The notes: generated by a model from the letters alone, not told the origin. A stretch of 64,000 bases of DNA from Cesiribacteraceae bacterium YIM B00369 (GCA_017948555.1 JAFMYY010000012.1:1-64000), one strand, 5' to 3'; shown: positions 33,662 through 43,313, numbered from the stretch's first letter. Numbers and translations are program-made.

Positions 33662-34184
33662 AGTATAAGTATAAATGTTTAAACAATAAAATTACCAAAA
33701 AATGGGACAGATTTATTCCGTTTGGGAATAAAAGTAAGTTTAAAGGTTTTATTTTATGAAATCTGTTTTGAGGTGCTGAACCCCCTCAGTGTCCGGAATG
33801 GTGGAGGAAAATATTTAGTTCGTTTTACTTCAGCTACTTAAACAAAAAAATATTTTGCCTGTGGATATATTTTATAACTACATGGTAAGTGTAAAGGTTT
33901 TAATTCAGGAAAATTCGAATATATCAGGGCAGGTGGTAAATTAAGCCAAATTAAACTTAAATTTAATCAGAGGCGTCCCTGCCTTAAAGGTCAAAAAAAA
34001 CATGAATACCAAAAACGGATAAATGCCGGAGGGAATCTTTACAGGCAGTTGAACAGGAGTAAATGCCGCTGTCATTACCGGAACATCCCCGGCAATAACA
34101 CTGTGCCTGTTTAATAAAATGCCCTTGTTTTGCGTGCTATTGTAAGTATTTATTAATTTAGCCGTTAATGGTAAAAAACAAGGA
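33662..34184. other. Intergenic region upstream of gldA
   Basis: 523 bp between the divergent kinase and gld operon. No credible ORF. An 8-of-9 match to a DnaA box (TGTGGATAT, about 33860) and a promoter-like pair before gldA are the only signals I see. Confidence 0.5.
34129..34161 (+). promoter_or_regulatory. Probable gldA promoter
   Basis: TTTG at 34129-34132, 21-nt spacer, then TAATTTAG at 34154-34161, one mismatch from TAnnTTTG. It would start transcription about 17 nt before the gldA ATG. Confidence 0.4.
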
Positions 34185-35132
34185 ATGTCTTTAGAAGTAC
34201 TGGGCCTGAGTAAACATTACAGCGGGCAAAAAGCGGTTGATAATATTTCTTTTTCGGTTAAGCCCGGCGAGATTGTTGGCTTTCTGGGGCCTAATGGTGC
34301 AGGAAAGTCCACCACCATGAAAATTGCTACCTGTTACCTGCCCCCGACAGGAGGAACAGTAAAGGTATGCGGTAAAGATGTGCAGGAGCATCCTTTGGCA
34401 GTAAGAAAAACCATAGGCTACCTTCCGGAGCACAATCCCCTGTACCTGGAAATGTATGTGCATGAGTACCTGAGGTTTATAGGATCTTTGCATGGCCTGG
34501 GCGGGAAATACCTGAAGGAAAGGGTAGGGGAAGTGGTAAGCCTTTGCGGGCTGGAGCGTGAGCAGAATAAACGCATACAGGCATTAAGTAAAGGGTACCG
34601 CCAGAGAGTGGGGCTTGCCCAGGCCCTGGTGCATGATCCTGAAGTACTGATCCTTGATGAGCCCACTACAGGGCTTGACCCAAACCAGATCCTGGAGATC
34701 CGCCAATTAATTAAAAGTATCAGCGCCCGGAAAACAGTAGTTTTTTCCACCCATATCATGCAGGAAGTGCAGGCTCTTTGCAACCGGGTGGTAATTATTA
34801 ACCGTGGAAAAATTGTGGCCGACAGCCCTGTGGAGTTACTGCAGGACCGCTCCGGAAAAGGAAGGATGATTATTGTGGAATTTGAAAATCCGGTAGACAG
34901 TCTGCTCCTGCAGCAAATAGAAGGAGTAAGAGAGGTGGAACAACCCGCTCCGGCACGCTATGTACTCTATACCAACGAAGATAAAAAACTTCGCTCCCGC
35001 ATTTTCAGAGTGGCTGCCGATAATGACCTTCCCCTTATCGGACTCCGCCAGGAAGAAACCTCCCTGGAGAGCATATTCCAGGAGCTGACCGGCAATACTT
35101 CTGTTTCTAATAAAATGAATCAGTCTGAATGA
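34185..35132 (+). CDS. gldA: Gliding motility ABC transporter ATPase GldA
   Basis: 315 residues, a single ABC ATPase. Walker A GPNGAGKSTTMK is near residue 36, the ABC signature LSKGYRQRVGLAQAL near 137, Walker B VLILDEPTTGLDP near 156, and the switch histidine in FSTHIMQEV near 192. The C-terminal ~90 residues form the regulatory extension common in GldA and related exporters. GldA is needed for gliding in Flavobacterium johnsoniae together with GldF and GldG. Its stop overlaps the gldF start (ATGA). The gldFG context makes the GldA identity more likely than a generic exporter. Confidence 0.92.
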   Translation: MSLEVLGLSKHYSGQKAVDNISFSVKPGEIVGFLGPNGAGKSTTMKIATCYLPPTGGTVKVCGKDVQEHPLAVRKTIGYLPEHNPLYLEMYVHEYLRFIGSLHGLGGKYLKERVGEVVSLCGLEREQNKRIQALSKGYRQRVGLAQALVHDPEVLILDEPTTGLDPNQILEIRQLIKSISARKTVVFSTHIMQEVQALCNRVVIINRGKIVADSPVELLQDRSGKGRMIIVEFENPVDSLLLQQIEGVREVEQPAPARYVLYTNEDKKLRSRIFRVAADNDLPLIGLRQEETSLESIFQELTGNTSVSNKMNQSE

Positions 35133-35857
35133 AAGAAATCTTTTTTAAAGAAGTAAATGGCTTCCTTAATTCACTCATTGCATATATTGTGCTGAGTGTT
35201 TTTCTGGTGGGGACAGGACTGCTGGTATGGGTGTTTCCTGAAAGCAGTGTGCTTAATTACGGGTATGCCGATCTGGAAACGCTTTTTTCCTTTAGTCCTT
35301 ATGTATTACTGTTCCTGATACCTGCCATAACCATGCGTACCTTTGCGGAGGAGAAAAAAGGAGGTACACTGGAGCTGCTGTTTACAAGACCGTTAACTGA
35401 CTGGCAGATAATACTGGGGAAATATTTCAGCAGCTTATTCCTGCTCCTGCTGGCGCTGCTGCCGACGCTGTTATATTATTACAGTATTTATAAATTAGGA
35501 AATCCGGAAGGAAATATTGATACAGCAGGGGTTGCCGGCTCTTATACAGGGCTGTTTTTATTAGGAGCCGTATTTGCGGCAATTGGTATTTTTGCGTCCT
35601 CCATTACGGAGAATCAGATAGTGGCCTTCCTGGTTGCCCTGTTCCTTTGCTTCCTATTGTACACGGGCTTTTCCTCCCTTGCGGCAATTAATATATGGGG
35701 AACATGGTCCTACGTAATTCAGCAGTTAGGCATCCTGCATCATTATAATGCCCTTAGCAGGGGATTGATTGATTCCCGGAATCTGGTTTATTTCCTGAGC
35801 ATGATCATCATGATGCTTTCTTTTACTAAACTGGTTTTGAGTAGCAGAAAATGGTAA
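35129..35857 (+). CDS. gldF: Gliding motility ABC transporter permease GldF
   Basis: 242 residues with six predicted membrane helices. It carries the ABC-2 permease features TMRTFAEEKKGGTLELLFTRPL (in two parts, TMRTFAEEKKGG and LELLFTRPLTDWQI, near residues 70-95). GldF is the membrane subunit partnered with GldA and GldG. The ATG overlaps the gldA stop by 4 nt and the 3' end overlaps gldG by 7 nt, so the three are translated as a block. Confidence 0.93.
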   Translation: MKEIFFKEVNGFLNSLIAYIVLSVFLVGTGLLVWVFPESSVLNYGYADLETLFSFSPYVLLFLIPAITMRTFAEEKKGGTLELLFTRPLTDWQIILGKYFSSLFLLLLALLPTLLYYYSIYKLGNPEGNIDTAGVAGSYTGLFLLGAVFAAIGIFASSITENQIVAFLVALFLCFLLYTGFSSLAAINIWGTWSYVIQQLGILHHYNALSRGLIDSRNLVYFLSMIIMMLSFTKLVLSSRKW

Positions 35858-37554
35858 GACCCCAAAAAGAACAATACAGCGGCACCCAAAAGAAGATAGA
35901 GAACCTGCTTCAGCTGGGTATTATTATAGTATCACTCCTGATTATTAATTTGCTTGCACAGGATTACTTTTTCCGGCTTGACCTTACCGGAGATAAGCGG
36001 TATACCATTACAGAAGCTACAGGTAATATGCTGCAAAACCTGGACGATGTGGTTTATGTGGATGTATACCTGGAAGGGGATGTGCCTGCAGGCTTTAAAC
36101 GCCTGCAACGGTCTATAAGGGAAACACTGGAGGAATTCAGGTCATACGCAGGGGCAAATGTGCAGTATACTTTTATCGACCCGGCTACTGCAACTTCTCC
36201 TGCAGCACAAAATGAGTTTTACAGGAGCCTGACAGAAAAAGGAATTCAGCCAACTAATATTTATGATACAGATGGTAGTAACAGAACCCAGAAGCTGGTT
36301 TTTCCGGGGGCGGTAGTTTCCTATGGGGGGCGCGAAAAAGGGGTGATGTTGCTGCGGGGAAATCAGGCAGCTTCCACTGAGGAAAAGCTGAACCAGTCAG
36401 TAGAGGGGGTGGAGTATCAGCTGGCCAGTGCCATACAGGAGCTCACGCAGGAGCGCAGGTACAGAGTAGGCTGGCTAAGCGGCCATGGTGAACTGGATTC
36501 CATAAGAGTCCGCAGTATCCGGGAGGCTATAGAAGAGGAATATACGCTTGAAGAGGTTCATTTGCCAACTGCCCGGAATCTGCAGCTTTTCGATGCGCTT
36601 ATTATGGCTAAGCCTCAGCGTGCTTTTAGTGAAACAGATAAATTTAAACTTGACCAGTACCTGTTGCAGGGAGGTCGTGGCCTATTCTTTGTGGATATGG
36701 TGCAGGTAAATATGGATAGTGCCGGAGGAGACGGAACTCTTGGTGTTCCTTATGACCTGAACCTGGACGATCTCTTTTTTCGCTATGGAATCCGTATTAA
36801 CAGGAATCTGGTGCAGGATCTCAGCTCCGGCTTTTATCCTGTAGTGGTTGGGAATATGGGCGACCAGCCTCAGGTAAGAATGCTGCCCTGGCCATTTTTT
36901 CCGGTACTGAATAATTACGGCCCAAGTCCCATTGTTCGCAATCTGGATGCTGTTTACAGCAAATTTACAAGCTCTATTGATACAGTTAAGGCAGAAGGGG
37001 TAAGCAAAACCCCGCTGGTTCTTACTTCGCGCTATACCCGCTCATTTGAGGCACCGGTGAGGGTAAGCATTAACGATTTACGGAGGGAGATCAATCCTGC
37101 ACAATATAACCAGGGGGTGGTACCGGTGGCATATCTGCTTGAGGGTTCATTCAGTTCCTTATACCGGAACCGCTTAGCGCCGGAAGGTGTTTCGCCGGAG
37201 GGAATGCTGGAAAGAGGCGAGTCAAAGATGATTGTTGTATCGGATGGCGACCTCCTTGCCAATGAAATAAACTACCGGACAGGGGAGCCTTATCCGCTTG
37301 GGTTTGCACCTTTTACAGAGCAGGCTTTTGCCAACCAGGAATTTGTGCTCAATGCCCTTGCTTATCTGGTTAATGAAAACGGGCTGATTCTGGCAAGAAA
37401 TAAGGAGGTAAGGATCAGGCCGCTGGACCCGATAAAGCTGAAAGAGGAAAAGCTATTCTGGCAGGTATTAAATATGGCAGTACCGGTTTTGCTGGTAATT
37501 ATAATGGGGATTCTGGTGTCTTTCTGGCGCAGGCGCAGGTATACAAAGTTTTGA
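35851..37554 (+). CDS. gldG: Gliding motility protein GldG
   Basis: 567 residues. An N-terminal membrane helix (~22-40) is followed by the GldG/ABC-type auxiliary domain (DLTGDKRYTITEAT, ~46-60) and a large periplasmic part with WLSGHGELD near 205. A second membrane helix lies near the C-terminus (~540-558) before a basic tail. This is the expected layout of GldG, the accessory subunit of the GldA-GldF transporter. Its transported substrate is not known. The array of GAATTAA units starts 6 nt after its stop. Confidence 0.93.
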   Translation: MVRPQKEQYSGTQKKIENLLQLGIIIVSLLIINLLAQDYFFRLDLTGDKRYTITEATGNMLQNLDDVVYVDVYLEGDVPAGFKRLQRSIRETLEEFRSYAGANVQYTFIDPATATSPAAQNEFYRSLTEKGIQPTNIYDTDGSNRTQKLVFPGAVVSYGGREKGVMLLRGNQAASTEEKLNQSVEGVEYQLASAIQELTQERRYRVGWLSGHGELDSIRVRSIREAIEEEYTLEEVHLPTARNLQLFDALIMAKPQRAFSETDKFKLDQYLLQGGRGLFFVDMVQVNMDSAGGDGTLGVPYDLNLDDLFFRYGIRINRNLVQDLSSGFYPVVVGNMGDQPQVRMLPWPFFPVLNNYGPSPIVRNLDAVYSKFTSSIDTVKAEGVSKTPLVLTSRYTRSFEAPVRVSINDLRREINPAQYNQGVVPVAYLLEGSFSSLYRNRLAPEGVSPEGMLERGESKMIVVSDGDLLANEINYRTGEPYPLGFAPFTEQAFANQEFVLNALAYLVNENGLILARNKEVRIRPLDPIKLKEEKLFWQVLNMAVPVLLVIIMGILVSFWRRRRYTKF

Positions 37555-37559
37555 TTATA

Positions 37560-37661
37560 GAATTAAGAATTAAGAATTAAGAATTAAGAATTGCTTCTTG
37601 TTAAAGGTATGTTAAACCTGCAGTTTTTTACTCAAGACTCAATACTCACGACTCAATACTA
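37560..37661. repeat. GAATTAA array plus ACTCAATACT words
   Basis: Four perfect GAATTAA units (37560-37587) and a partial fifth begin 6 nt after the gldG stop. After ~40 nt come ACTCAAGACTCAATACT and CACGACTCAATACTAA, ending 6 nt before the next ATG. The word GACTCAATACTAA is shared with the murE-mraY spacer. Confidence 0.75.
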
Positions 37662-37666
37662 AAAAT

Positions 37667-38617
37667 ATGACCAGGAAGAACTGGGGCTTACTTATAATTT
37701 TGCTTATCCTTACCGGGGTGTTAGGTATGCTGGCAGGCAGGAAGGGGCCGGCTGGCAGCATGGAGGTGGATGAGGATATTTTTGCTATGGAAGATACCGC
37801 TGCTGTTCAGCGCATTGAGCTGTTGCAACAGCAGGGAGGAGAAACCCGTGTGCTGGAGCGGCAGGGCGGAGGTTGGGTTTTGAATAACACCTATAAGGCA
37901 GATGACCAGATTATGAGGCTGTTGCTGAGTGTGTTGCATAATGTTGAGGTGAGGAGGCCGGTTGGCCGGACTCAGCAGGAGGAGGTAAGCAGGCTGCTTC
38001 AGCAGGAGGGTACGCAGGTTCGTGTTTATGGTGCCGGAGGTTTGCAGAAAGATTTTTACGCCGGAGGAAGAGAACAGGGGCAGCTATCGTACTTTATGCA
38101 GGATGGGCAGGCTTATGTGGTTGAGCTGCCGGGCTATGCCAGTTATGTAAGCGGGATATTCAGCCTTAGCACAAATAACCTTCGCGACCGGACAGTTTTC
38201 CGTACTAATTTCATGACCTTTAAGCAGCTGAGTGTCAGGTATCCGGATGAACGTGAAGATGTGGTAATCAGGTTTGATGGTAATAACCTGGAGGTGGAAG
38301 GAGTTGCTCAGCCCGACAGTGCACAGCTGCTGGGCTTTTTAGGTCTCTTCGAAAACCTGCAGGCTACAGGTTATGTAAATGCGCAGGAGTTTCCCGACCT
38401 GGATAGCCTGCTGCAGCAGGAGCCCGTTGCCGGGATAAGGGTAGCAAATCTTAGTGAGCCTGAAGGAAAGGTATTGCAGCTCTTTTCGGCCACCCCCGAT
38501 AAGCGCTACCGTTTAGGCTGGCTGCCTGCTGAGCAGCAGGCCCTTCTGCTGGATGAGCGGCTAGCAAGGTTGTTACTGGTGGAAAAGGAACAATTGATGA
38601 AAAAAGAAGAAGAGTAA
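37667..38617 (+). CDS. DUF4340 family membrane-anchored protein
   Basis: 316 residues. One N-terminal membrane helix (about residues 7-23, LLIILLILTGVLGMLAG) is followed by a periplasmic region that fits DUF4340: repeated beta-rich modules with RIELLQQQGGETRVLERQGGGW-type hairpins and a strong Gln bias. DUF4340 genes commonly follow gldG-type auxiliary genes, and their products are presumed partners of the ABC transporter. Here it is separated from gldG by a repeat array, so cotranscription is possible but not certain. Confidence 0.85.
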   Translation: MTRKNWGLLIILLILTGVLGMLAGRKGPAGSMEVDEDIFAMEDTAAVQRIELLQQQGGETRVLERQGGGWVLNNTYKADDQIMRLLLSVLHNVEVRRPVGRTQQEEVSRLLQQEGTQVRVYGAGGLQKDFYAGGREQGQLSYFMQDGQAYVVELPGYASYVSGIFSLSTNNLRDRTVFRTNFMTFKQLSVRYPDEREDVVIRFDGNNLEVEGVAQPDSAQLLGFLGLFENLQATGYVNAQEFPDLDSLLQQEPVAGIRVANLSEPEGKVLQLFSATPDKRYRLGWLPAEQQALLLDERLARLLLVEKEQLMKKEEE

Positions 38618-38916
38618 ATTCCGGTTCTGCTGTTAATTATCCTTGGTATTTTTTAAGTGATTCCCTATTTTCAGGCTGTTACAGGAATGTCTCCGCTTAA
38701 AATGATTTTTTGTTTCAATGAGTTGAATAATGAGCATCAGCCTTTTTTAAAGATGTTTTTTATAAAAGTTCCTTCCGGACTTAATTTTTAAGGAACAGAT
38801 GTAAGGAATTTTCGCTCAATTTATATATTTATTTTTAACTTTACGGACTATAGCTGGCCCTGTCTACCGGCAGGTGTATCAGTTTGATTACTAAAAACTC
38901 AATCAAAGTACGATAT
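38618..38916. other. Intergenic region upstream of dnaN
   Basis: 299 bp. A TAACTTTA near 38836 is one base from the -7 consensus and may be the dnaN promoter. A 34-codon frame at 38687-38791 is not convincing. Confidence 0.35.
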
Positions 38917-40041
38917 ATGAAATTCATCGTTTCTTCATCATCTTTATTAAAACAGCTTTCAGGCATAAACGGGGTAATAACCACCAATCCGGTAGTGCCA
39001 ATTCTGGAAAATTTTCTTTTTGAGATCGACAATGGAGTGCTTACCATCACTGCATCTGATCTTCAGACAAGTATGATTACGGAGGTGGAAGTCGAGGCTA
39101 AGGAAAGTGGCAATATTGCAGTGCCTGCCCGGATCCTGATGGATACCCTCAAAAACCTTCCGGAGCAGCCGGTAACCTTTACAATCGATGAAGAGACCTA
39201 TAGTATTGAGATCAGCTCCGACAATGGCCGGTATAAACTTGCAGGTGAAAATGCAACAGATTTCCCGAAAGTACCGGAGGTAACCGATCCGTATACGGTG
39301 GACCTTTCTTCTGATATTCTTACAGGAGCAATCAACAACACCATTTTTGCAGTAAGCAACGACGAGCTCCGCCCGGCCATGACGGGTGTTTATATTCGCC
39401 TGAACGAAACTAATGCAACATTTGTAGCAACCGACGGGCACCGCCTGATCCGTTACCGCAGAATTGATGTGGCTGCTGACCTGGATAATTCCCTTATTAT
39501 CCCCCGCAAGGCCCTTAACCTGCTTAAGTCTACTTTGCCATCTGATAATACCAATGTAACACTGGAGTTTAATGCCAGCAATGCTTATTTCAAATTCGGC
39601 AATGTGCAAATGATCTGCCGCCTTATTGATGAGCGCTTCCCTGATTACGAAAACGTAATTCCTGCAGATAATAATAACCAGATGGTAATTAACCGCATGC
39701 AGTTCCTGAGCTCCATGAAGCGTATTGCCATTTATGCAAATAAAACCACCCACCAGGTCCGCCTTAAAATTACAGGCAGCGAGCTGCAGATATCGGCCGA
39801 AGACCTTGATTTTTCTAACGAGGCCTCTGAGCGCCTGAGCTGCGACCACGATGGAGAAGATATCGAAATAGGGTTCAATGCAAAGTTCCTTATTGAAATG
39901 CTCAATAATATCGATAGCACAGATATCCAGATAAACCTGTCCCAGCCTAACCGCGCCGGTTTAATTATACCACGCGATAAAGATGAAAATGAAGATATAC
40001 TGATGCTGGTAATGCCGGTAATGCTTAATAACTACGTATAG
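38917..40041 (+). CDS. dnaN: DNA polymerase III beta sliding clamp
   Basis: 374 residues from ATG 38917 (MKFIVSSSSLLKQL); an 11-residue upstream extension is not typical. DnaN forms the ring-shaped dimer that tethers polymerase to DNA. The three-clamp-domain layout fits, with the family motifs NNTIFAVSNDELRPAMTGVYI (as NNTIFAVSNDE and RPAMTGVYI near 145), ATDGHRLIRYR near 170, and the C-terminal LMLVMPVMLNNYV. No dnaA or recF is next to it, so this is not the classic origin-proximal arrangement. It ends at a strong terminator shared with a small convergent gene. Confidence 0.97.
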   Translation: MKFIVSSSSLLKQLSGINGVITTNPVVPILENFLFEIDNGVLTITASDLQTSMITEVEVEAKESGNIAVPARILMDTLKNLPEQPVTFTIDEETYSIEISSDNGRYKLAGENATDFPKVPEVTDPYTVDLSSDILTGAINNTIFAVSNDELRPAMTGVYIRLNETNATFVATDGHRLIRYRRIDVAADLDNSLIIPRKALNLLKSTLPSDNTNVTLEFNASNAYFKFGNVQMICRLIDERFPDYENVIPADNNNQMVINRMQFLSSMKRIAIYANKTTHQVRLKITGSELQISAEDLDFSNEASERLSCDHDGEDIEIGFNAKFLIEMLNNIDSTDIQINLSQPNRAGLIIPRDKDENEDILMLVMPVMLNNYV

Positions 40042-40067
40042 GAATTTTATAACCATAAAGTTTAATA

Positions 40068-40105
40068 AGAGCCATTTCCTGCAGAAGGAAGTGGCTCTTT
40101 TTTTT
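40068..40105. terminator. Intrinsic terminator between dnaN and a small gene
   Basis: A 13-bp stem (40068-40080 with 40086-40098, one G-U pair) and a 5-nt loop, followed by a T run to 40105. It serves dnaN. A short A tract on its other side could serve the minus-strand small gene as well. Confidence 0.85.
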
Positions 40106-40116
40106 ATGGATATAAA

Positions 40117-40227
40117 TCAAATTGCAGGTGCAGCACTGTACCAGAACATCCATCCTAAAAGGAGTAATATAAGGAATATTACAATCAGCCAGGCACGGGT
40201 GCTGCCAGGTTTGGGAGGCTTCATCAT
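40117..40227 (-). CDS. 36-residue single-pass membrane protein
   Basis: A short but complete frame starting MMKPPKPGSTRAW, followed by a membrane helix of about 18 residues rich in Leu/Ile and ending FWYSAAPAI. The Pro/Lys/Arg-rich N-terminus should stay in the cytoplasm by the positive-inside rule. It lies convergent to dnaN and 12 nt from the dnaN terminator. Either of two adjacent ATGs may start it. I do not recognise a family. Codon quality and hydrophobic design support a real gene, but nothing shows its function. Confidence 0.55.
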   Translation of the reverse strand: MMKPPKPGSTRAWLIVIFLILLLLGWMFWYSAAPAI

Positions 40228-40479
40228 AATTTACTTGTTTTTGTTTCTATTTGATTACCTGTAAAAAACAAAATGGTTTAACAGTCAGCCCCGGAATCCT
40301 TTTTCCTGTACCTGTACCTTTTTTATTCTTTTTCTCCTTCCGTATTGCAGGAGATGGCGTTTTGATGCAGATAATATAATTTTTTGCTCTGAAATAAACA
40401 TTTTACACTAACAATCTTATAAGTAAACGGTTAGTATAATGTACCTTTTTTTATTTTTTGAACGATAGTGACGAGCGAT
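40228..40479. other. Intergenic region, nothing clear
   Basis: 252 bp between the divergent small membrane gene and the secreted protein gene. No ORF or strong motif was found. Confidence 0.4.
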
Positions 40480-42048
40480 ATGAGATTTTTTATTCTGTTT
40501 TTTGCCCTTCTTTTTCCCCTGATTTCGTCCGGGCAATTATCCGAAGTTGAAGTTAAATCAGGCGAAAAGGTTAAAAATTCCTCCAGGAAGTCTTTTCCGG
40601 AGGTTTTTGGATATGATGGTTCCGGAGGCATGTATGCCATGCAAACCAGATTTAAAAGGTCTTACGGTATTTTTACCAGACAGAAACCTTTTGTGTATAC
40701 CCTGCAGCATTACAATTCCCGGCTTAACCTGACCACCAAAAGAAAGCTTAATCTGCAACACGATGGAAACCGGCTGAATTACCAGTTTATGGTACAGCTT
40801 AATGATAAGCTGTATGCATTCTCTTCTTATTACAATAATAATAAAGATAAGGAGTGCCTGCTGGCGCAGGAAATTGACCCGGAAAGCCTTATTTCAGGGG
40901 AGGCAGTAACAGTTGCCGAAGTGGACAATGTAAATAAAGAAGGTTTTTTCAGTTATGAGCTATCTGAAGACAGGAGTCTTTTATTGGTGGCTTACACCAG
41001 CCTGGAAAGGAATGGAACTGAAAGAAGTGTGGATTTAACCGTGCTTGATGAGGAACTTAACACCCTTTGGAATAAACGTAATTGCCTGCAAAAAAGCGGC
41101 AGGTCTTTTATTGTGGAACAATACAGATTAGATAATGAAGGAAATGTGTTCCTGCTCAGTACTTTTTTCCCGGATAGCAGAGTGCAGAAAAGGTCCGGGG
41201 ACCCTACCTACCAGTATGTGCTTACGGCCCTCAGAAAGCAGGGACAGGAATATATGGAGTATGGCATAGACCTTAAAAATAAATTCATTACCGATTTGCA
41301 GTTAAAGCTTAAGGGCGGGATTGCCTATGGTGGAGGCTTTTATGCAGAAGAAGGTAGTTTTAATGTAAAAGGAAGTTATTTTTTTACTATCGATACCCGC
41401 ACAGACGAAGTAATAAGCAGGAGTGTTAAAGAATTTGATCCTGCTTTTTTGGAGGAGCAGTGTTACATGGAAGGAAAGGATAACCGGCAGGAGGATTCAC
41501 AGCTAAGGCGGTACGGTTTTACTTTAAATGATATTTTGCTGAGGGATGATGGGAGTGCCTTTCTGACCGGAGAACAATATTATGTAAGTTCGGGTAGCTC
41601 TTTCAGTAAAAAGACCAAAAGAGTAAAAAGCAGCTTTTACTATGACTTTCAGGATATTATTATTGTTAATGTAAGTCCTGATGGTGAAATTATCCGGAAC
41701 GAAAAAGTGGAAAAACACCAGCATACTTCAGATGATGCCGGCATTTATTCTTCTTACATTCCTGTATTGAGTGGGGAGAGTTTGTACTTTCTCTTTAATA
41801 CACATCCGGTGAGGGGCCCGCTGGCTATGGGGAAGGCAAGGCTTTCAGAAATGAATATTATCAGGTTGAGCGCCAACGGAGAAACTGAGCTATTGAGGGT
41901 TCCGCAGCTCAGGCAGGATATGATCTTTATTCCTGCAACAGCTGTGCAGCCTGAGAAAGGAAAAATTGTAGTGCTGGCCGAAGGAAAAAGGAAGAATTGT
42001 TTTCTGAGGGTTTCTCTCAGCAGAATGGAAGTTTTGAGCAGAAGGTAA
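40480..42048 (+). CDS. Secreted protein, paralogue of 51920-53545
   Basis: 522 residues from ATG 40480; a GTG four codons earlier would put charged residues before the signal. The signal peptide (FFILFFALLFPLISSGQ) directs export. The mature part is beta-rich with repeated D/N-G-x-x-hydrophobic turns, suggestive of a propeller, and GYDGSGGMYAM, LDNEGNVFLLS, ILLRDDGSAFLTGEQYYV and DIIIVNVSPDGEI correspond closely to segments of the 541-residue protein at 51920. No catalytic motif or domain name is recognised, and no C-terminal sorting domain is obvious. Confidence 0.82.
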   Translation: MRFFILFFALLFPLISSGQLSEVEVKSGEKVKNSSRKSFPEVFGYDGSGGMYAMQTRFKRSYGIFTRQKPFVYTLQHYNSRLNLTTKRKLNLQHDGNRLNYQFMVQLNDKLYAFSSYYNNNKDKECLLAQEIDPESLISGEAVTVAEVDNVNKEGFFSYELSEDRSLLLVAYTSLERNGTERSVDLTVLDEELNTLWNKRNCLQKSGRSFIVEQYRLDNEGNVFLLSTFFPDSRVQKRSGDPTYQYVLTALRKQGQEYMEYGIDLKNKFITDLQLKLKGGIAYGGGFYAEEGSFNVKGSYFFTIDTRTDEVISRSVKEFDPAFLEEQCYMEGKDNRQEDSQLRRYGFTLNDILLRDDGSAFLTGEQYYVSSGSSFSKKTKRVKSSFYYDFQDIIIVNVSPDGEIIRNEKVEKHQHTSDDAGIYSSYIPVLSGESLYFLFNTHPVRGPLAMGKARLSEMNIIRLSANGETELLRVPQLRQDMIFIPATAVQPEKGKIVVLAEGKRKNCFLRVSLSRMEVLSRR

Positions 42049-42208
42049 GGTTGATTGATATTTCTGTTTTTCGCCTTTTTTGGGGTTTAAACCTGCATTT
42101 AGGTTAGTTAAATTCTGTTTGTGTGGAGGCTTCATGTGTTAAATCATGAAAAAGTTAAACAAAAATATAATTGAGCCGTTCAATTAATGAACCAAAACTT
42201 TTTTAACT

Positions 42209-42373
42209 ATGCTTAGATGGGTATTAATATTTTTAGTGCTTGCTTTAGTAGCAGCAATTTTTGGATTTGGTGGAATAGCATCTGCTTTTGCAGGTATTGC
42301 AGAAATACTGTTCTACATATTTCTTGTAATACTGGTAATTGCATTGATTGCAGGCTTCTCCAGAGGATGGTGA
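42209..42373 (+). CDS. DUF1328 (YtjA-like) small membrane protein
   Basis: 54 residues, almost entirely two hydrophobic helices: [19 protein letters not shown], then [18 protein letters not shown], ending AGFSRGW. This matches DUF1328, a family of small inner-membrane proteins of unknown function often linked with stress. It stands alone, 160 nt after the secreted protein, and is followed by a terminator at 42464. Confidence 0.9.
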   Translation: MLRWVLIFLVLALVAAIFGFGGIASAFAGIAEILFYIFLVILVIALIAGFSRGW

Positions 42374-42463
42374 CGCTCAGATAACTGAGATATTTCACTG
42401 ATAAAAATAAGTATTTGTAAAATTTTTAATTTTAAAGTTTCTGCTTTTCTAAAGCGGAAAACC

Positions 42464-42508
42464 AAAAGAGGCTGCTTCCGGATAGGTTCCGGGGCAGCTT
42501 CTTTTTTT
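42464..42508 (+). terminator. Intrinsic terminator after the DUF1328 gene
   Basis: GAGGCTGC (42468-42475) pairs with GCAGCTTC (42494-42501), extended inwards by CCGG/CCGG pairing with a small bulge, and followed by a long T run. Confidence 0.75.
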
Positions 42509-42647
42509 TATTTTTCCGGTGTGGTACAATAATTGTTTTGTCTGTGGTATTGAACTTTTTCTGTAAAGATGATTAGCAGGCAGTATCCACCGTGGATTCC
42601 GCTGCAGCAGGAATTTTAACATTTTTATTTATTTAAACCCTACAGCT

Positions 42648-43313
42648 ATGAAACATTATTTCACAACTCCTGTTTTTATAATTTTATTAGCCTTTGCCTG
42701 GGCTTGCGAAGGCCCGGCAGGTCCTCCCGGTCCTGAAGGCCCGCCTGGCTATGACGGAAGACCCGGGGCACGGGGACCTGCAGGCCCACAAGGCCCCGCA
42801 GGACCTCAGGGGCCACAGGGCCCTCCCGGAACAGGGGAGGTTACTGATGTGGAGGCAGTGGTTATTGAATATGAAAATGTAGATTTTGTTTATCCTGATT
42901 ACAGCGTTCTGCTAAGCTTTCAGAATTATCAGCCATTAAAATCAGATGCAATACTTGTGTATGCCTTATGGGAAACTATTGAAATGGATAATGGCGAATT
43001 TAAGGATATCTGGAGACTCCTGCCTCAGACAACCTTTACCCAAAACGGCATACTTATCTACAACTATGACCATAGCTATGAAGATGTGGAACTTAAACTG
43101 GAAGCCAATTTTAATTTAGGTACTGCAAACCTGGGCCCTGCGGAGCTGGATGACTGGGTTATCAGGCTGGTGTTTGTGCCGGGGCAGTACCTGGAGAACG
43201 GGCGGACTGCGGCCGGAGTGGACTTTAGTGACTATGAGGCTGTAAAAGAACATTTCAATTTACCGGAAAGCAAGGTGAATGCACCTGTGCTGAAGCGCCC
43301 CCTTATTCAGTAA
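42648..43313 (+). CDS. Lipoprotein with a collagen-like Gly-X-Y segment
   Basis: 221 residues. The signal ends in the lipobox FAWAC (Cys20). Residues 22-63 form 14 uninterrupted Gly-X-Y triplets rich in proline ([19 protein letters not shown] at the start, [10 protein letters not shown] at the end), with the composition of bacterial collagen-like stalks. The C-terminal ~155 residues form a beta-rich globular domain ([27 protein letters not shown]). In other bacteria such stalks trimerise and project a head domain from the surface. Function here is unknown. It stands alone between terminators. Confidence 0.9.
   Translation: MKHYFTTPVFIILLAFAWACEGPAGPPGPEGPPGYDGRPGARGPAGPQGPAGPQGPQGPPGTGEVTDVEAVVIEYENVDFVYPDYSVLLSFQNYQPLKSDAILVYALWETIEMDNGEFKDIWRLLPQTTFTQNGILIYNYDHSYEDVELKLEANFNLGTANLGPAELDDWVIRLVFVPGQYLENGRTAAGVDFSDYEAVKEHFNLPESKVNAPVLKRPLIQ

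Noticed and set aside
33855-33875. DnaA-box-like TGTGGATAT before gldA
   Set aside because: It is a single 8-of-9 match in AT-rich DNA, which chance can explain.
38687-38791. 34-codon frame before dnaN
   Set aside because: It has a fair RBS-like AGGA but poor composition and no recognisable feature, and a TAACTTTA promoter candidate for dnaN lies after it.
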